From contig NZ_RYFD01000028.1 in assembly GCF_004138135.1 (NCBI RefSeq), forward strand, positions 1 through 59,970: a stretch of DNA of 59,970 nucleotides. Direction: 5' to 3'. Shown here piece after piece: positions 9,000 through 16,754 of this stretch. The translations under genes were made by a program, and so were the position numbers. Position 1 is the stretch's first letter; every line of letters begins with the position of its first letter. The notes beneath the pieces were generated by a model that was given only the letters and a program-made list of their open reading frames with translations, had not been told where the DNA came from and made no database searches. This DNA comes from Candidatus Oscillochloris fontis. Lineage in GTDB: Bacteria; Chloroflexota; Chloroflexia; Chloroflexales; Chloroflexaceae.

Positions 9000-10990
9000 T
9001 GAACGTGATGAAACGGATGCGCGATCTGGTTGTGGCGTTGTTGGGCATCTGGTTGCTCTGGCTCGCCGCCTACCAAGCGCCGCTCCAGATGGCCTGGGCA
9101 ATTGGTGGGGATGTGGCGAGCCAGCGGCGCATGGATGAGGATGCCTTCATCCGTGGGGCACATGCTTCAGAACCGCCGACCCGCACGGCATGCCTTGATG
9201 ACCCCAGCCAGACCTGCTGGTGGTGGGAAGTGTTGGCTCCGGGCGAGCGGCCCTACCGCTGGACTCAGGCGCAAACCCAGATCGCGCTGCATGGTGTGGG
9301 TGGCGGAGCCTACCGGGTGACGCTGAGTGGTCGCGGGCAGCCCGGCACGCAGCCGACGTTGAGCACGTGGCAAATGGGAGCGGTGGCGCTCCAGGTGGCG
9401 TTACCGGCCAATCAGGTGCGGCGCTTTCATATTCTGACGCAGGCTGATGCGGCGGGGAACCTGAACCTCAGCCTGCATACCGCCCCGTTTATTGCCGGGG
9501 GCGATCCGCGTGAACTAGGGTTTGTCTGGTATGAGTTGGGCATCGCCCAGCTTGGTGCGGGGCCGCGTAGCCCGGCGTGGCCGGTGTTGGGGTGGCTCAG
9601 CCTGAGCTTGATCGCGGTCTATGCCGGGGCACACCTGCTGACGAGCAGCCCCCGGCTGAATCTGGGGTTGCTGTGGGGGTTGGGGCTGGCGGGGGGGCTG
9701 GCGTTAGCACTGGCGCGCCTCGCCACAACGACCTTTGCGCCCACCCTGGCCGGAATAGCCGGAGTCGCGCTCGTGCTGGCCGGGATGGGTTGGCTGGCTA
9801 CGCGCAACCTCGGCAACCACCGTGCCTTTGTGCGCCAAGTCGTGGCGCTCAGCATCCTGGCGCTGGCGCTACGCAGCGGTGGGATGCTCCACCCGCATGC
9901 ACGCTACTCCGACTCGATGTTCCACGCCAACAAGCTCTTCGCGCTGAGCCTGGGCAACGTCTTCCAGAGCGCCGGGCTGCCGAGCGAGGCCGGGGGCGGG
10001 ATGGCTCCCTACCCAACCGGGATGTACATGCTGCTGCTGCCGGGGCAACTGCTGGTTGAGGATCGGCTGGCGCTGGTGCAGATCGGCACCGCCGCGCTGG
10101 ACAGCCTCGTGGTAGCCGGTATCGCCTTGTTGCTCGTGGCGTCCGGGTTGGGGCATGCCGCCGCGCTGTTGGGTGCGGCGTGCTATCTGCTGCCCATTCC
10201 GGTGCTCGAATCGCTTTCGGTGGGTGAGTTGGCGAATGTGGGCGGGCAGATCATCGCCTTTGGGTTTGTGGCGCTGGTGGTGGTCAGCGACAGGCGGGCG
10301 TGGTCGCAAGCCTGGCTGATCGGGGCAGTGGGGCTACTCAGCGCGGGGTTGCTGGCCCACTCTGGGGTAACGCTCTCGCTGGGGGCGTTTACGGCGGGGC
10401 TGTGGTTGTTGGCGTTGATCCGCTGGATTCGTGGCAAGCGTGATGCCGGGCTGATCGGGTTGCCGCACCTAACGCTGGTGGCGAGTGGTGCGCTGGGCTT
10501 GGTGCTGCTGATCTACTACAGCGCCCCGGTCTACCTGAATGGGATGCTGGAGCGAGTGGGGAGCAGCGACACCGGCGGAGGTGGCGGGCGACCGCTCGGC
10601 GCGATCATCGGGTGGACACTCGGCAGTATCGTGGGGGTACGCGCACCCGGCGGGCACCCGCTCCCACCACTCTTGGGCGTGGTTGCAGTGGCGGGGCTGG
10701 GGTGGCTGTGGAGGCAGCGCGAGGCGCAGATGACCGGGCTACGCATGGGGTTGGGGGGACTCTGGATCGGTATGGTGCTGAGCCAGGCGATCCTGCTCGT
10801 CGCTGATCAAGGGGTGCGCTGGGCGCTCTTCCTCTACCCTGGGCTGTGCCTGAGTGCCGGGGCGATGCTGGGGGTGCTGTGGCAACGCGGGCGGATGCAG
10901 CGGCTGGTCGCCCTCGGAACGCTGGCGATCATCATGGGGTACGGGCTGATGATCTGGATCATGCAGGTGCGGGACTACTTACATACTTAA
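8999..10990 (+). CDS. polytopic membrane protein, glycosyltransferase-like, function unknown
   Basis: A 663-residue protein with one N-terminal membrane segment (about 10-33), an extracytoplasmic part of about 170 residues rich in Trp and beta-prone sequence (YRWTQAQTQIALHG, GGAYRVTLSGRG), and then about eleven hydrophobic segments to the end. A similar N-terminal plan, including a YRWT motif, is seen in the protein at 29000-31156, so the two look like distant paralogues. That layout resembles membrane glycosyltransferases of the GT39/GT83 superfamily (GT-C fold), but no acidic catalytic motif can be assigned with confidence here. Its start overlaps the glpX stop (TAATG). The gene ends inside a 25-bp perfect inverted repeat that includes its own stop codon. 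Confidence 0.7.
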   Translation: MNVMKRMRDLVVALLGIWLLWLAAYQAPLQMAWAIGGDVASQRRMDEDAFIRGAHASEPPTRTACLDDPSQTCWWWEVLAPGERPYRWTQAQTQIALHGVGGGAYRVTLSGRGQPGTQPTLSTWQMGAVALQVALPANQVRRFHILTQADAAGNLNLSLHTAPFIAGGDPRELGFVWYELGIAQLGAGPRSPAWPVLGWLSLSLIAVYAGAHLLTSSPRLNLGLLWGLGLAGGLALALARLATTTFAPTLAGIAGVALVLAGMGWLATRNLGNHRAFVRQVVALSILALALRSGGMLHPHARYSDSMFHANKLFALSLGNVFQSAGLPSEAGGGMAPYPTGMYMLLLPGQLLVEDRLALVQIGTAALDSLVVAGIALLLVASGLGHAAALLGAACYLLPIPVLESLSVGELANVGGQIIAFGFVALVVVSDRRAWSQAWLIGAVGLLSAGLLAHSGVTLSLGAFTAGLWLLALIRWIRGKRDAGLIGLPHLTLVASGALGLVLLIYYSAPVYLNGMLERVGSSDTGGGGGRPLGAIIGWTLGSIVGVRAPGGHPLPPLLGVVAVAGLGWLWRQREAQMTGLRMGLGGLWIGMVLSQAILLVADQGVRWALFLYPGLCLSAGAMLGVLWQRGRMQRLVALGTLAIIMGYGLMIWIMQVRDYLHT

Positions 10991-11088
10991 TTGGGTGGTT
11001 GGTTAGCGGCTGTGCCGCTAACCAACCACCCAATTAAGATCTGCGGGGGCGGATTTGTTGCCTCCGCACCCCCACCGCAGGTGGGCGT
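10986..11088. repeat. three-hairpin repeat, copy B, acting as a convergent terminator
   Basis: Perfect 25-base arms (10986-11010 and 11014-11038) enclose the tip GGC-TGT-GCC; the left arm contains the TAA stop of the upstream gene. It continues as AAGATCTGCGGGGGCGG, the reversed flank seen in other copies. It separates two convergent genes (membrane protein and rpsT) and would terminate both. Confidence 0.75.
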
Positions 11089-11089
11089 A

Positions 11090-11359
11090 TTACACCGCGA
11101 CAGCAGCACCCTCGCCGAGCTTCTTGACCAAGCGCGACTTGCGGCGGGCGGCGTTGTTCTTGTGGATGATGCCCTTGACGGCGGCCTTGTCGAGCATGCT
11201 CAGCGCTGCACGAATGGTCTCCTGATCGGGCGTACCACTGAAGATTGTCTGCTCGGCCTTCTTGACCGCCGTCTTCACCTGTGAGCGGTACATCTGGTTG
11301 CGGGCATGCTTGCGGGCGTTGGTGCCAATGCGCTTCTGGGCCGACTTCGTGTTTGCCAA
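11090..11359 (-). CDS. rpsT: 30S ribosomal protein S20
   Basis: An 89-residue basic protein beginning [22 protein letters not shown] with the [11 protein letters not shown] and [16 protein letters not shown] segments diagnostic of S20, a primary 16S rRNA-binding protein of the small subunit. The start codon is TTG (11359-11357): the reading MANTKSAQ is the conserved family N-terminus and no ATG or GTG is nearby. Two GGAG motifs lie just upstream (GGAGGATCGGAGCC then TTG). E. coli rpsT also starts at UUG, and this is linked to autogenous control there. A sigma-70-type promoter at 11478-11506 overlaps the divergent murJ start. Confidence 0.96.
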   Translation of the reverse strand: MANTKSAQKRIGTNARKHARNQMYRSQVKTAVKKAEQTIFSGTPDQETIRAALSMLDKAAVKGIIHKNNAARRKSRLVKKLGEGAAVAV

Positions 11360-11442
11360 GGCTCCGATCCTCCGATATGATCATCTATACGATAGTACAT
11401 GGTGAAGAGGGGTGTTGGGTAGCCGGTGCTGCCCTTGCCCCT

Positions 11443-11475
11443 CCCGCTTGCTCGCTGATGCGAGCCACTAGCGGG
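11443..11475 (-). other. structured rpsT leader hairpin
   Basis: An inner stem GCTCGC/GCGAGC with ATCA loop sits inside an outer stem CCCGCT/AGCGGG. It lies at the 5' end of the expected rpsT message (start site near 11471), so the outer stem may be incomplete in RNA. A role in S20 feedback control is only a guess. Confidence 0.35.
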
Positions 11476-11477
11476 AA

Positions 11478-11506
11478 ATTATAGCATAAGGACGCCTTGC
11501 GTGCAA
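11478..11506 (-). promoter_or_regulatory. rpsT promoter
   Basis: On the minus strand TTGCAC (11506-11501) and TATAAT (11483-11478) are 17 bases apart and TGC precedes the -10 hexamer. The -35 element overlaps the GTG start codon of murJ on the other strand. Confidence 0.65.
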
Positions 11507-13087
11507 CTTGTTTCTCTCTTCCGCCGTGCCCGTAGCGGAGCCTTGGGCAATAGCCTGATTGTGATGGGTGGCTTCGTGCTCAGCCGGATCACGGGGGTAC
11601 TGCGCGATGTGATCGCCTCCTACTTTTTCGGTACGAGCCCGGAGATGACCGCCTATCGTTCGGCGTTTCAGATTGTGGATCTGCTCTATTTGGTGATCAT
11701 CGGGGGAGCGCTGGGCAGCAGTTTCATCCCGGTCTTTATTCAGGTGTGGGAGCAGGATGGGGAAGAGCGGGCGTGGCGGTTGGCCGGGGCGGTGTTGAGT
11801 TGGGCCTTGCTGATCTTGACGGTGGCGAGTGGGCTGATCTTTCTGGCCGCGCCCTGGCTGGTGCAGGTAATCTATGGCGGGCAGGGCTTTGAGCCAGCGA
11901 CGCTCGAACTGACGACCCAACTGGCGCGGCTCTTTCTCTTTTCGCCACTGCTACTCGGCCTGGGCGGGCTGGCGATGGCGGCGCTGAATGCGCGGGATCG
12001 CTTTACGGCTCCGGCGCTCGCACCGACGATCTACAACCTGGGGATTATGCTGGGGGCACTAGCAGCGCCGTGGCTGGGGATCTGGGGCATGGGCTGGGGG
12101 GTGGTAATCGGGGCGCTCGGCTACCTGCTGGTGCAACTCCCGGCATTGCGTGGGATGGGGATGCGCCTCTATCTGAACCTGGGCCGTCAGATGGCCGAAG
12201 TGGGCACGGTGGCGCACCAGATGGGGCCGCGTGTGCTGGGGCAGGCCGCCGCGCATATCAGTATCGTGGCGACCTCGGCGCTGGCGGCGCGGTTGGTGGA
12301 TGGGGATGCGAAGGTGGCCGGGTTGATCTATGCCTACCAGTTGATGCTCTTGCCCTTCGGGGTCTTTTCGCTCAGCCTGAGTCAAGTCGCCTTTCCGCGT
12401 CTGGCGCGGCTGGTGGCCGAGGGGCGCTATGGCGAACTCGCCGCTGATGTGCGCCGCACGCTCGGTACGATCCTCTGGCTGACGCTGCCGGCGAGTGTGG
12501 CGCTGCTGGTGTTGGGTATGCCAACGGCGCGGGTGTTGTTTGAACGCGGTGCCTTCGATACGCTCTCGCTGCACTACACCACCCAGGCGTTGATTGGTTA
12601 TGCAGCCGCGCTACCCGCCTTCGCCGCTTCTGAGATTCTGATCCGCAGTTTCTATGCGCTGCAACGCACCTGGACGCCAGTGTTGGTGGGGTTGTTGCAG
12701 GTCGGCTTGAATATCGGTCTGGGAGCTTGGTTGCTCACCCGTGGTGGAGATATTGGAGCCTTGGCGTTAGCCTTCAGTTTGGCCAACAATATTGAGGCGC
12801 TGCTCCTCTTTGGGCTGCTGGGCATCGCCATCCCCGGTATGTGGCGCGATGTGAGCATGTGGCGCAGGCTGGCCGGGGCGGGCGGGGCGACCCTGCTGCT
12901 GGCGGGGTTCTTGCTACTGGCGCGGAGCCTAAGTATGGGGTTCCTGCCCGCTTTGGCGCTGGAGCACCCGTATATCTGGCAGCGCGAGATCCTGCCGCTC
13001 ACGCTCTGGCTGGGGCTGGTGGCGGGAGTGGGGGCGGGGGGGTATTATGGGATCAGTCGGGTGTTGCGGATTACGCACTTGGGGTAA
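11501..13087 (+). CDS. murJ: lipid II flippase MurJ (MviN family)
   Basis: A 528-residue polytopic protein of the MOP exporter superfamily. The N-terminus has the family signature GGFVLSRITGVLRDVIASYFFGTSPEMTAYRSAF split over residues 22-56, followed by GGALGSSFIPVF; about fourteen hydrophobic segments follow. MurJ flips lipid II across the cytoplasmic membrane for peptidoglycan synthesis. The GTG at 11501 has AAGGA at 11488-11492, eight bases upstream. Its start overlaps the -35 box of the divergent rpsT promoter, and I see no clear promoter of its own. The sequence downstream is a nest of MITE insertions, not a gene. Confidence 0.92.
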   Translation: MQLVSLFRRARSGALGNSLIVMGGFVLSRITGVLRDVIASYFFGTSPEMTAYRSAFQIVDLLYLVIIGGALGSSFIPVFIQVWEQDGEERAWRLAGAVLSWALLILTVASGLIFLAAPWLVQVIYGGQGFEPATLELTTQLARLFLFSPLLLGLGGLAMAALNARDRFTAPALAPTIYNLGIMLGALAAPWLGIWGMGWGVVIGALGYLLVQLPALRGMGMRLYLNLGRQMAEVGTVAHQMGPRVLGQAAAHISIVATSALAARLVDGDAKVAGLIYAYQLMLLPFGVFSLSLSQVAFPRLARLVAEGRYGELAADVRRTLGTILWLTLPASVALLVLGMPTARVLFERGAFDTLSLHYTTQALIGYAAALPAFAASEILIRSFYALQRTWTPVLVGLLQVGLNIGLGAWLLTRGGDIGALALAFSLANNIEALLLFGLLGIAIPGMWRDVSMWRRLAGAGGATLLLAGFLLLARSLSMGFLPALALEHPYIWQREILPLTLWLGLVAGVGAGGYYGISRVLRITHLG

Positions 13088-13131
13088 GCCGAACTTTTAG
13101 TTGACGCTAAGGCGCAAAGACGCAAAGATTT

Positions 13132-13402
13132 GTAACTGTTCACACTTGGGGTAAAAGAAACCTCGTTTTAACGCAAAGGCGCGAAGACGCAAAGGGTTGT
13201 TGCAGGCTTTGCGCCTTGGCGTCAAAACCTGGAGACTAGGTAACTGTTCACACTTGGGGTAAAAGAAACCTCGTGTTGACGCAAAGGCGCAAGGACGCAA
13301 AGGTTTTGTTGCCGGCTTTGCGCCTCTGCGTCTTGGCGTCAAAACCTGGAAGCTAGGAGAAGTGTGAACTGTTACGAGACTAGGAGAAGTGTGAACAGTT
13401 AC
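13132..13402. mobile_element. MITE copy inserted in the outer repeat, with 8-bp target duplication
   Basis: The element begins GTAACTGTTCACACTT and ends AAGTGTGAACAGTTAC, perfect 16-base terminal inverted repeats. It is flanked by AAAGATTT on both sides (13124-13131 and 13403-13410), an 8-bp target-site duplication. It is itself interrupted by another copy at 13240-13375. No transposase is encoded. Confidence 0.85.
13240..13375. mobile_element. innermost MITE copy, inserted in a MITE, with 8-bp target duplication
   Basis: A 136-bp copy running from GTAACTGTTCACACTT to AAGTGTGAACTGTTAC. It interrupts the right end of the middle copy and is flanked by GAGACTAG on both sides (13232-13239 and 13376-13383). 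The core is the usual GACGCAAAGGCGCAAGG / GCCTCTGCGTCTTGGCGTC palindrome. Confidence 0.85.
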
Positions 13403-13494
13403 AAAGATTTTGATGGAGACTTCTATTAGAGGCTCTGCGCCTTGGCGTCTTTGCGTCAAAAACGGAATACTCCTTGAGGTTTTAAGGTATTACT

Positions 13495-14757
13495 ATGACA
13501 CATTCTTTCACACTCGGTATGACCTACTGGCCGCGCCCGCGTGCGTCGGGGGTGGCGGTCTTAAATAGTTGGGGCGAATATGATGCAGGAGCAGTGCGCG
13601 AGGATCTGGCGCAGATTGCGGGGCTGGGTTGTGACAGTGTGCATCTCGATCTGCGTTGGGCGGAGGTGCAACCCGGCCAGACGCGCATCAGTACAGCGGT
13701 GCTGCGCGGGCTGGAACGGGGGCTAGAGGCGGTAGGCGCGGCGGGGTTGCAGGCGCATGTGGGGCTGATGGCGGGGACGCTGGCGGGCATCATGCAGATG
13801 CCAAGCTGGGCGGTGGGCTACCGCAATCCGCAGGAGGCGCTCCAGGCACAGAACCTGCCGCCACCGCCGCCGCTGCTGGTGGATAGTCGTTACCGCCACG
13901 AGCCAGCCCGCGACTTCTACACTGATCCCGATCTGCGCACGGCCACCCGGTATCTGTTGCGGGAAACCATCGGCAACTTTGCGAGTCACCCGGCGATTCA
14001 GGGTTGGCAACTTGGGGCCGGGTTGGGGCGGGTGCGGCGTGCCCACTCGCACGTGGTGGCGGGCCACTGGTGGGGCGATCTGGTGGAGCAGGCGCGGCGC
14101 TTGGAGGCGACCCGTATCAGCGGCGTGGTTGACGGTAGCGACCTGATGCGTACCGATAGCCTACGCCCCTCCCAGATTGCCCGCACGGGAGCCGACGTGG
14201 CGATCTCGGTAGCCACCTTCACTCCGCCGCATGTCGCACGGCCCTGGGAGATCAGTTATCCCTCGCTGCTACACGCCGTCACTTCGGCGCTGCTGCGCAC
14301 CGAGGGCTATTCAACACCGATCCGCATCACTGATTTGGGCTTGGCAACCGAAGTGGACGGACGAGCGGGCTGGGTCGCCAGCCACGCCTATGGTGAAAAG
14401 GCTCCCGCCTTCTTGGCCGACCAGGAGCGTCAGGCGGGCTTCCTGGAAGCGGCACTGAGGGCGCTGTGGCTGGCCGGGGCGGGCGGGGTGTGGCTGGCAG
14501 GCTACGCCGATCTGCCCGCGAGTCTGTGGGGGGCTACACCCGCAGATCGGGCTATCCCGGTGCGCAGTTGGGGTCTGAGTAGCGCCGATGGGCGCGAGAA
14601 GGTGGCGGCGGGCGTGGTGCGCCGTTTTGCCCACGCCGAGCGCGGCAGCCCCAATGGGCCACCGAGCATGCCGATAGACCCCGAACGCTACTGGCGCGAC
14701 CCGCAGGCCGCGCTGTTGACGATCATTGCCGATTGGGTTGAGGCGCGGGATGGGTAG
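13495..14757 (+). CDS. glycoside-hydrolase-fold protein (GH42/GH5-like), catalytic residues apparently missing
   Basis: A 420-residue protein whose N-terminus (GMTYWPRPRASGVA, then VREDLAQIAGLGCDSVHLDLRW) resembles the start of the TIM barrel in clan GH-A enzymes such as beta-galactosidase of family 42. In those enzymes the acid/base Glu follows Asn in a W-x-x-x-N-E motif and the nucleophile is the Glu of an ITEFG-like motif. Here the corresponding places read GWQLGAGLG (about 169-177) and RITDLGLAT (about 277-285), so neither expected Glu is present. It may therefore be an inactive relative or a binding protein. No signal peptide is visible. The ATG at 13495 follows a modest AAGG ribosome site. 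It is a single gene between repeat clusters. Confidence 0.62.
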   Translation: MTHSFTLGMTYWPRPRASGVAVLNSWGEYDAGAVREDLAQIAGLGCDSVHLDLRWAEVQPGQTRISTAVLRGLERGLEAVGAAGLQAHVGLMAGTLAGIMQMPSWAVGYRNPQEALQAQNLPPPPPLLVDSRYRHEPARDFYTDPDLRTATRYLLRETIGNFASHPAIQGWQLGAGLGRVRRAHSHVVAGHWWGDLVEQARRLEATRISGVVDGSDLMRTDSLRPSQIARTGADVAISVATFTPPHVARPWEISYPSLLHAVTSALLRTEGYSTPIRITDLGLATEVDGRAGWVASHAYGEKAPAFLADQERQAGFLEAALRALWLAGAGGVWLAGYADLPASLWGATPADRAIPVRSWGLSSADGREKVAAGVVRRFAHAERGSPNGPPSMPIDPERYWRDPQAALLTIIADWVEARDG

Positions 14758-14768
14758 GGAAGGAGTCT

Positions 14769-14799
14769 ACCGCAGAGGACACAGAGGTGCGCAGAGGAT
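14769..14799. repeat. half copy of the CAGAGGACACAGAGG repeat
   Basis: CCGCAGAGGACACAGAGGTG followed by CGCAGAGGATG matches one arm of the paired elements near 44100-44205 and 53249-53346. Only one arm is present here, so it is a fragment. Confidence 0.6.
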
Positions 14800-14819
14800 G
14801 AAAAATGATCCCCAACCCC

Positions 14820-14849
14820 TTGACATACTAAGTACATACGTGCTAAAGT
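14820..14849 (+). promoter_or_regulatory. sigma-70-type promoter of the Uma2-family gene
   Basis: A perfect TTGACA (14820-14825) is followed after 18 bases by TAAAGT (14844-14849). The gene's ATG is at 14884 with AAGGA just upstream. Confidence 0.6.
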
Positions 14850-14883
14850 ACATCCAGCAACCAGACCGGGAAGGAACACACCT

Positions 14884-15504
14884 ATGGTCACGACCAAACA
14901 GGCACTGAATCCAGAACTGCGCATCGTTGACCAGCACAACCAACTCATCATTGATTTCGACCAGTTACAGGGCCACTGGTCGGAGGAGATGTATCTGCGG
15001 CTCACGGATCATACCAAGCGCATGATCGAGTTCACCGATGGGTATCTGGATGTACTCCCTATGCCAACTCGCAAACACCAAGCGATTTCGCTCTTCCTCT
15101 TGCTCAAGCTGTTGGCCTACATCCGTCCACTAGGTGTCGTCTACTATGCACCGTTGCGGCTTCAGATACGGGCGGGGAAGTTCCGTGAACCCGATCTCCT
15201 CGTGCTGCGTGATGCGCACGATCCGCGTAACCAGAACAGCTACTGGCTCGGTGCTGATCTCGTGGTCGAGATCGTCAGCCCGGATGCGCCAGATCGGGAT
15301 CTGATCCAGAAAGTGAACGACTATGCTGAGGCGGGTATCCCTGAGTATTGGATCGTCAACCCCGTAGTGGAAACGATAACCGTGTTGCGCCTAGAGGGCA
15401 CAGCGTATCTCAACCACGGGGTGTTTGGGCGCGATGAGGTGGCAACCTCGGTGTTGCTCACTGGTTTCGCGGTCGAGGTGAGTACAGTATTGGATGCTGA
15501 ATAG
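14884..15504 (+). CDS. Uma2-family protein (DUF820, PD-(D/E)XK nuclease-like)
   Basis: A 206-residue protein with the conserved Uma2 features: an early Glu in RMIEFTDGYLDVLPMPTRKH, then FREPDLLVL, LVVEIVSPDAPDRD, and the K-x-x-DYAEAGIPEYWIVNP segment. Together the Glu, Asp and Glu-x-Val plus Lys fit a PD-(D/E)XK nuclease core. Such genes are strongly amplified in cyanobacteria and Chloroflexota; their biological role is not known. The ATG at 14884 has AAGGA about 8 bases upstream and its own promoter. It is followed at once by a MITE-core repeat. Confidence 0.85.
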   Translation: MVTTKQALNPELRIVDQHNQLIIDFDQLQGHWSEEMYLRLTDHTKRMIEFTDGYLDVLPMPTRKHQAISLFLLLKLLAYIRPLGVVYYAPLRLQIRAGKFREPDLLVLRDAHDPRNQNSYWLGADLVVEIVSPDAPDRDLIQKVNDYAEAGIPEYWIVNPVVETITVLRLEGTAYLNHGVFGRDEVATSVLLTGFAVEVSTVLDAE

Positions 15505-15505
15505 A

Positions 15506-15592
15506 TCACGCCAAGACGCCAAGGCGCAAAGCCAGCAACAAAACCTTTGCGTCTTGGCGCCTTGGCGTCAATCAAGGGCTGTTGTTTACCCC
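15506..15592. repeat. core of a MITE copy between two convergent genes
   Basis: The arms CACGCCAAGACGCCAAGGCG and the reverse GTCTTGGCGCCTTGGCGTCA frame a short loop. The right flank keeps TTTACCCC from the element's terminal region, but the terminal GTAACTG repeat is absent. It fills the space between the converging Uma2-type and aminotransferase genes. Confidence 0.6.
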
Positions 15593-15593
15593 A

Positions 15594-16754
15594 TCACGCC
15601 AGCGCCTTGCGCATTCGCTCTAGCCCCTCCAGCAAGACCGAGCGCGGGCAGGCGAAGTTGAGGCGCACGAAGTTGCCCCAGTTGGCCCCGAAGGTCACAC
15701 CGTCCGAGAGTGCGACTTTGCCGCGCTCCAGGAAGAATGTGGCCGGGCTGCCGATGATCCCGGCCTGACTGCAATCAATCCAAGCCAGATAGGTCGAATC
15801 GGGCACGGTGGTACGCAACTGGGGCAGGTGTTCGGCAAGGTAGCGCCGCAGCGTGTTGCGGTTCTCGCTCAGGTAGGCCAGCACCGCCTCCAGCCACGGG
15901 CCACCCTCGCGGTAGGCCGCCAGCGCTCCCGTGTAGCCAAAGGCGGTGACGTGGGGCACAATGCCCATGGCGGCACGCACAAGTTGGTGGCGCAATTCGG
16001 GGTTCTGGACAATCGCGATCCCACAGCCCAGGCCGGGAACATTAAAGGTCTTACTGGGGGCCAGCAACGTGACGGTGTTGGCGGCAATCTCCGGCGAGAG
16101 CGCGGCGGCGGGAATGTGGGGTGTGCCATCGAGCATCAGATCACAGTGGATCTCGTCGGAGCAGAAGACAATCCCGCGCTCCAGACAGATCTGAGCCAAG
16201 CCAGTGAGAGTCTCGCGGTCGTAGGCCATGCCGATCGGGTTGTGCGGATTGCTCATCAGCAGTAGGCGGGTTTGGGGGTGCAGGCTGGCCGCGAAAGCAT
16301 CCAGATCGAGGCGATAACTGAGCGTTCCATCGCCGTGATCAATCTGGGTCATATCGAAGGTATCGCAGACCCGGCCCTGGTTGAGCGGAGCACTGAGGAA
16401 CGGCATATAGGCCGGCGTGAGCGTTGCCACATGGTCGCCGGGTGTGCCAATGGCGTGGCAGAGCAGATTGATCGCCGTGACCAGACCGGGGAGGAAGAGC
16501 ACCTCATCGGAGGCAACGTGCCAGCCATAGAGGCGCTGCATTCGCTCGCAGATCGTCGTGACCAACTCGTGGGGTGGCATCGCATAGCCAAAGATGCCAT
16601 GCTCGGCACGCTCGTGCAGCGCACGGATGACCGGCTCCGGGGAGCGGAAATCCATATCGGCCACCCACATGGGCAGCACGTCTTCAGGATAGGCGGCCCA
16701 CTTCATGCTGTCGGTGCCGCGCCGGGGGATGATCGTGTCAAAATCGAAGATCAT
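15594..16754 (-). CDS. PatB/MalY-type PLP-dependent aminotransferase / cystathionine beta-lyase
   Basis: A 386-residue fold-type I PLP enzyme. MIFDFDTIIPRRGTDSMKW and LPMWVADMDFRSPEPV are the typical MalY/PatB N-terminus; SNPHNPIGMAYDRETL, FCSDEIHCDLM and APSKTFNVPGLGC (PLP-binding Lys in SKTFN) follow in the right order. The family cleaves cystathionine or cysteine C-S bonds. Length is normal. The ATG at 16754 overlaps the stop of the EamA permease gene as ATGA, so transporter and lyase are coupled; this suggests that the permease handles a related amino acid or sulfur metabolite. Confidence 0.9.
   Translation of the reverse strand: MIFDFDTIIPRRGTDSMKWAAYPEDVLPMWVADMDFRSPEPVIRALHERAEHGIFGYAMPPHELVTTICERMQRLYGWHVASDEVLFLPGLVTAINLLCHAIGTPGDHVATLTPAYMPFLSAPLNQGRVCDTFDMTQIDHGDGTLSYRLDLDAFAASLHPQTRLLLMSNPHNPIGMAYDRETLTGLAQICLERGIVFCSDEIHCDLMLDGTPHIPAAALSPEIAANTVTLLAPSKTFNVPGLGCGIAIVQNPELRHQLVRAAMGIVPHVTAFGYTGALAAYREGGPWLEAVLAYLSENRNTLRRYLAEHLPQLRTTVPDSTYLAWIDCSQAGIIGSPATFFLERGKVALSDGVTFGANWGNFVRLNFACPRSVLLEGLERMRKALA

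Larger units (their letters stand above)
13100..13459. repeat. outer, oldest copy of the GACGCAAAG repeat, split by later insertions
   Basis: The left half (13101-13127, TTGACGCTAAGGCGCAAAG...) and the right half (about 13430-13459, ...CTTTGCGTCAA) are inverted relative to each other and belong to one element. The 13132-13402 insertion lies between them. This copy lacks recognisable terminal repeats and is probably decayed. It fills the gap between murJ and the next gene together with the two nested copies. Confidence 0.75.

Noticed and set aside
13100-13459. Repeated GACGCAAAGGCGCAAAG blocks considered as a CRISPR array
   Set aside because: The blocks are inverted pairs, irregularly spaced and bounded by target duplications; there are no unique spacers of constant length and no cas genes.
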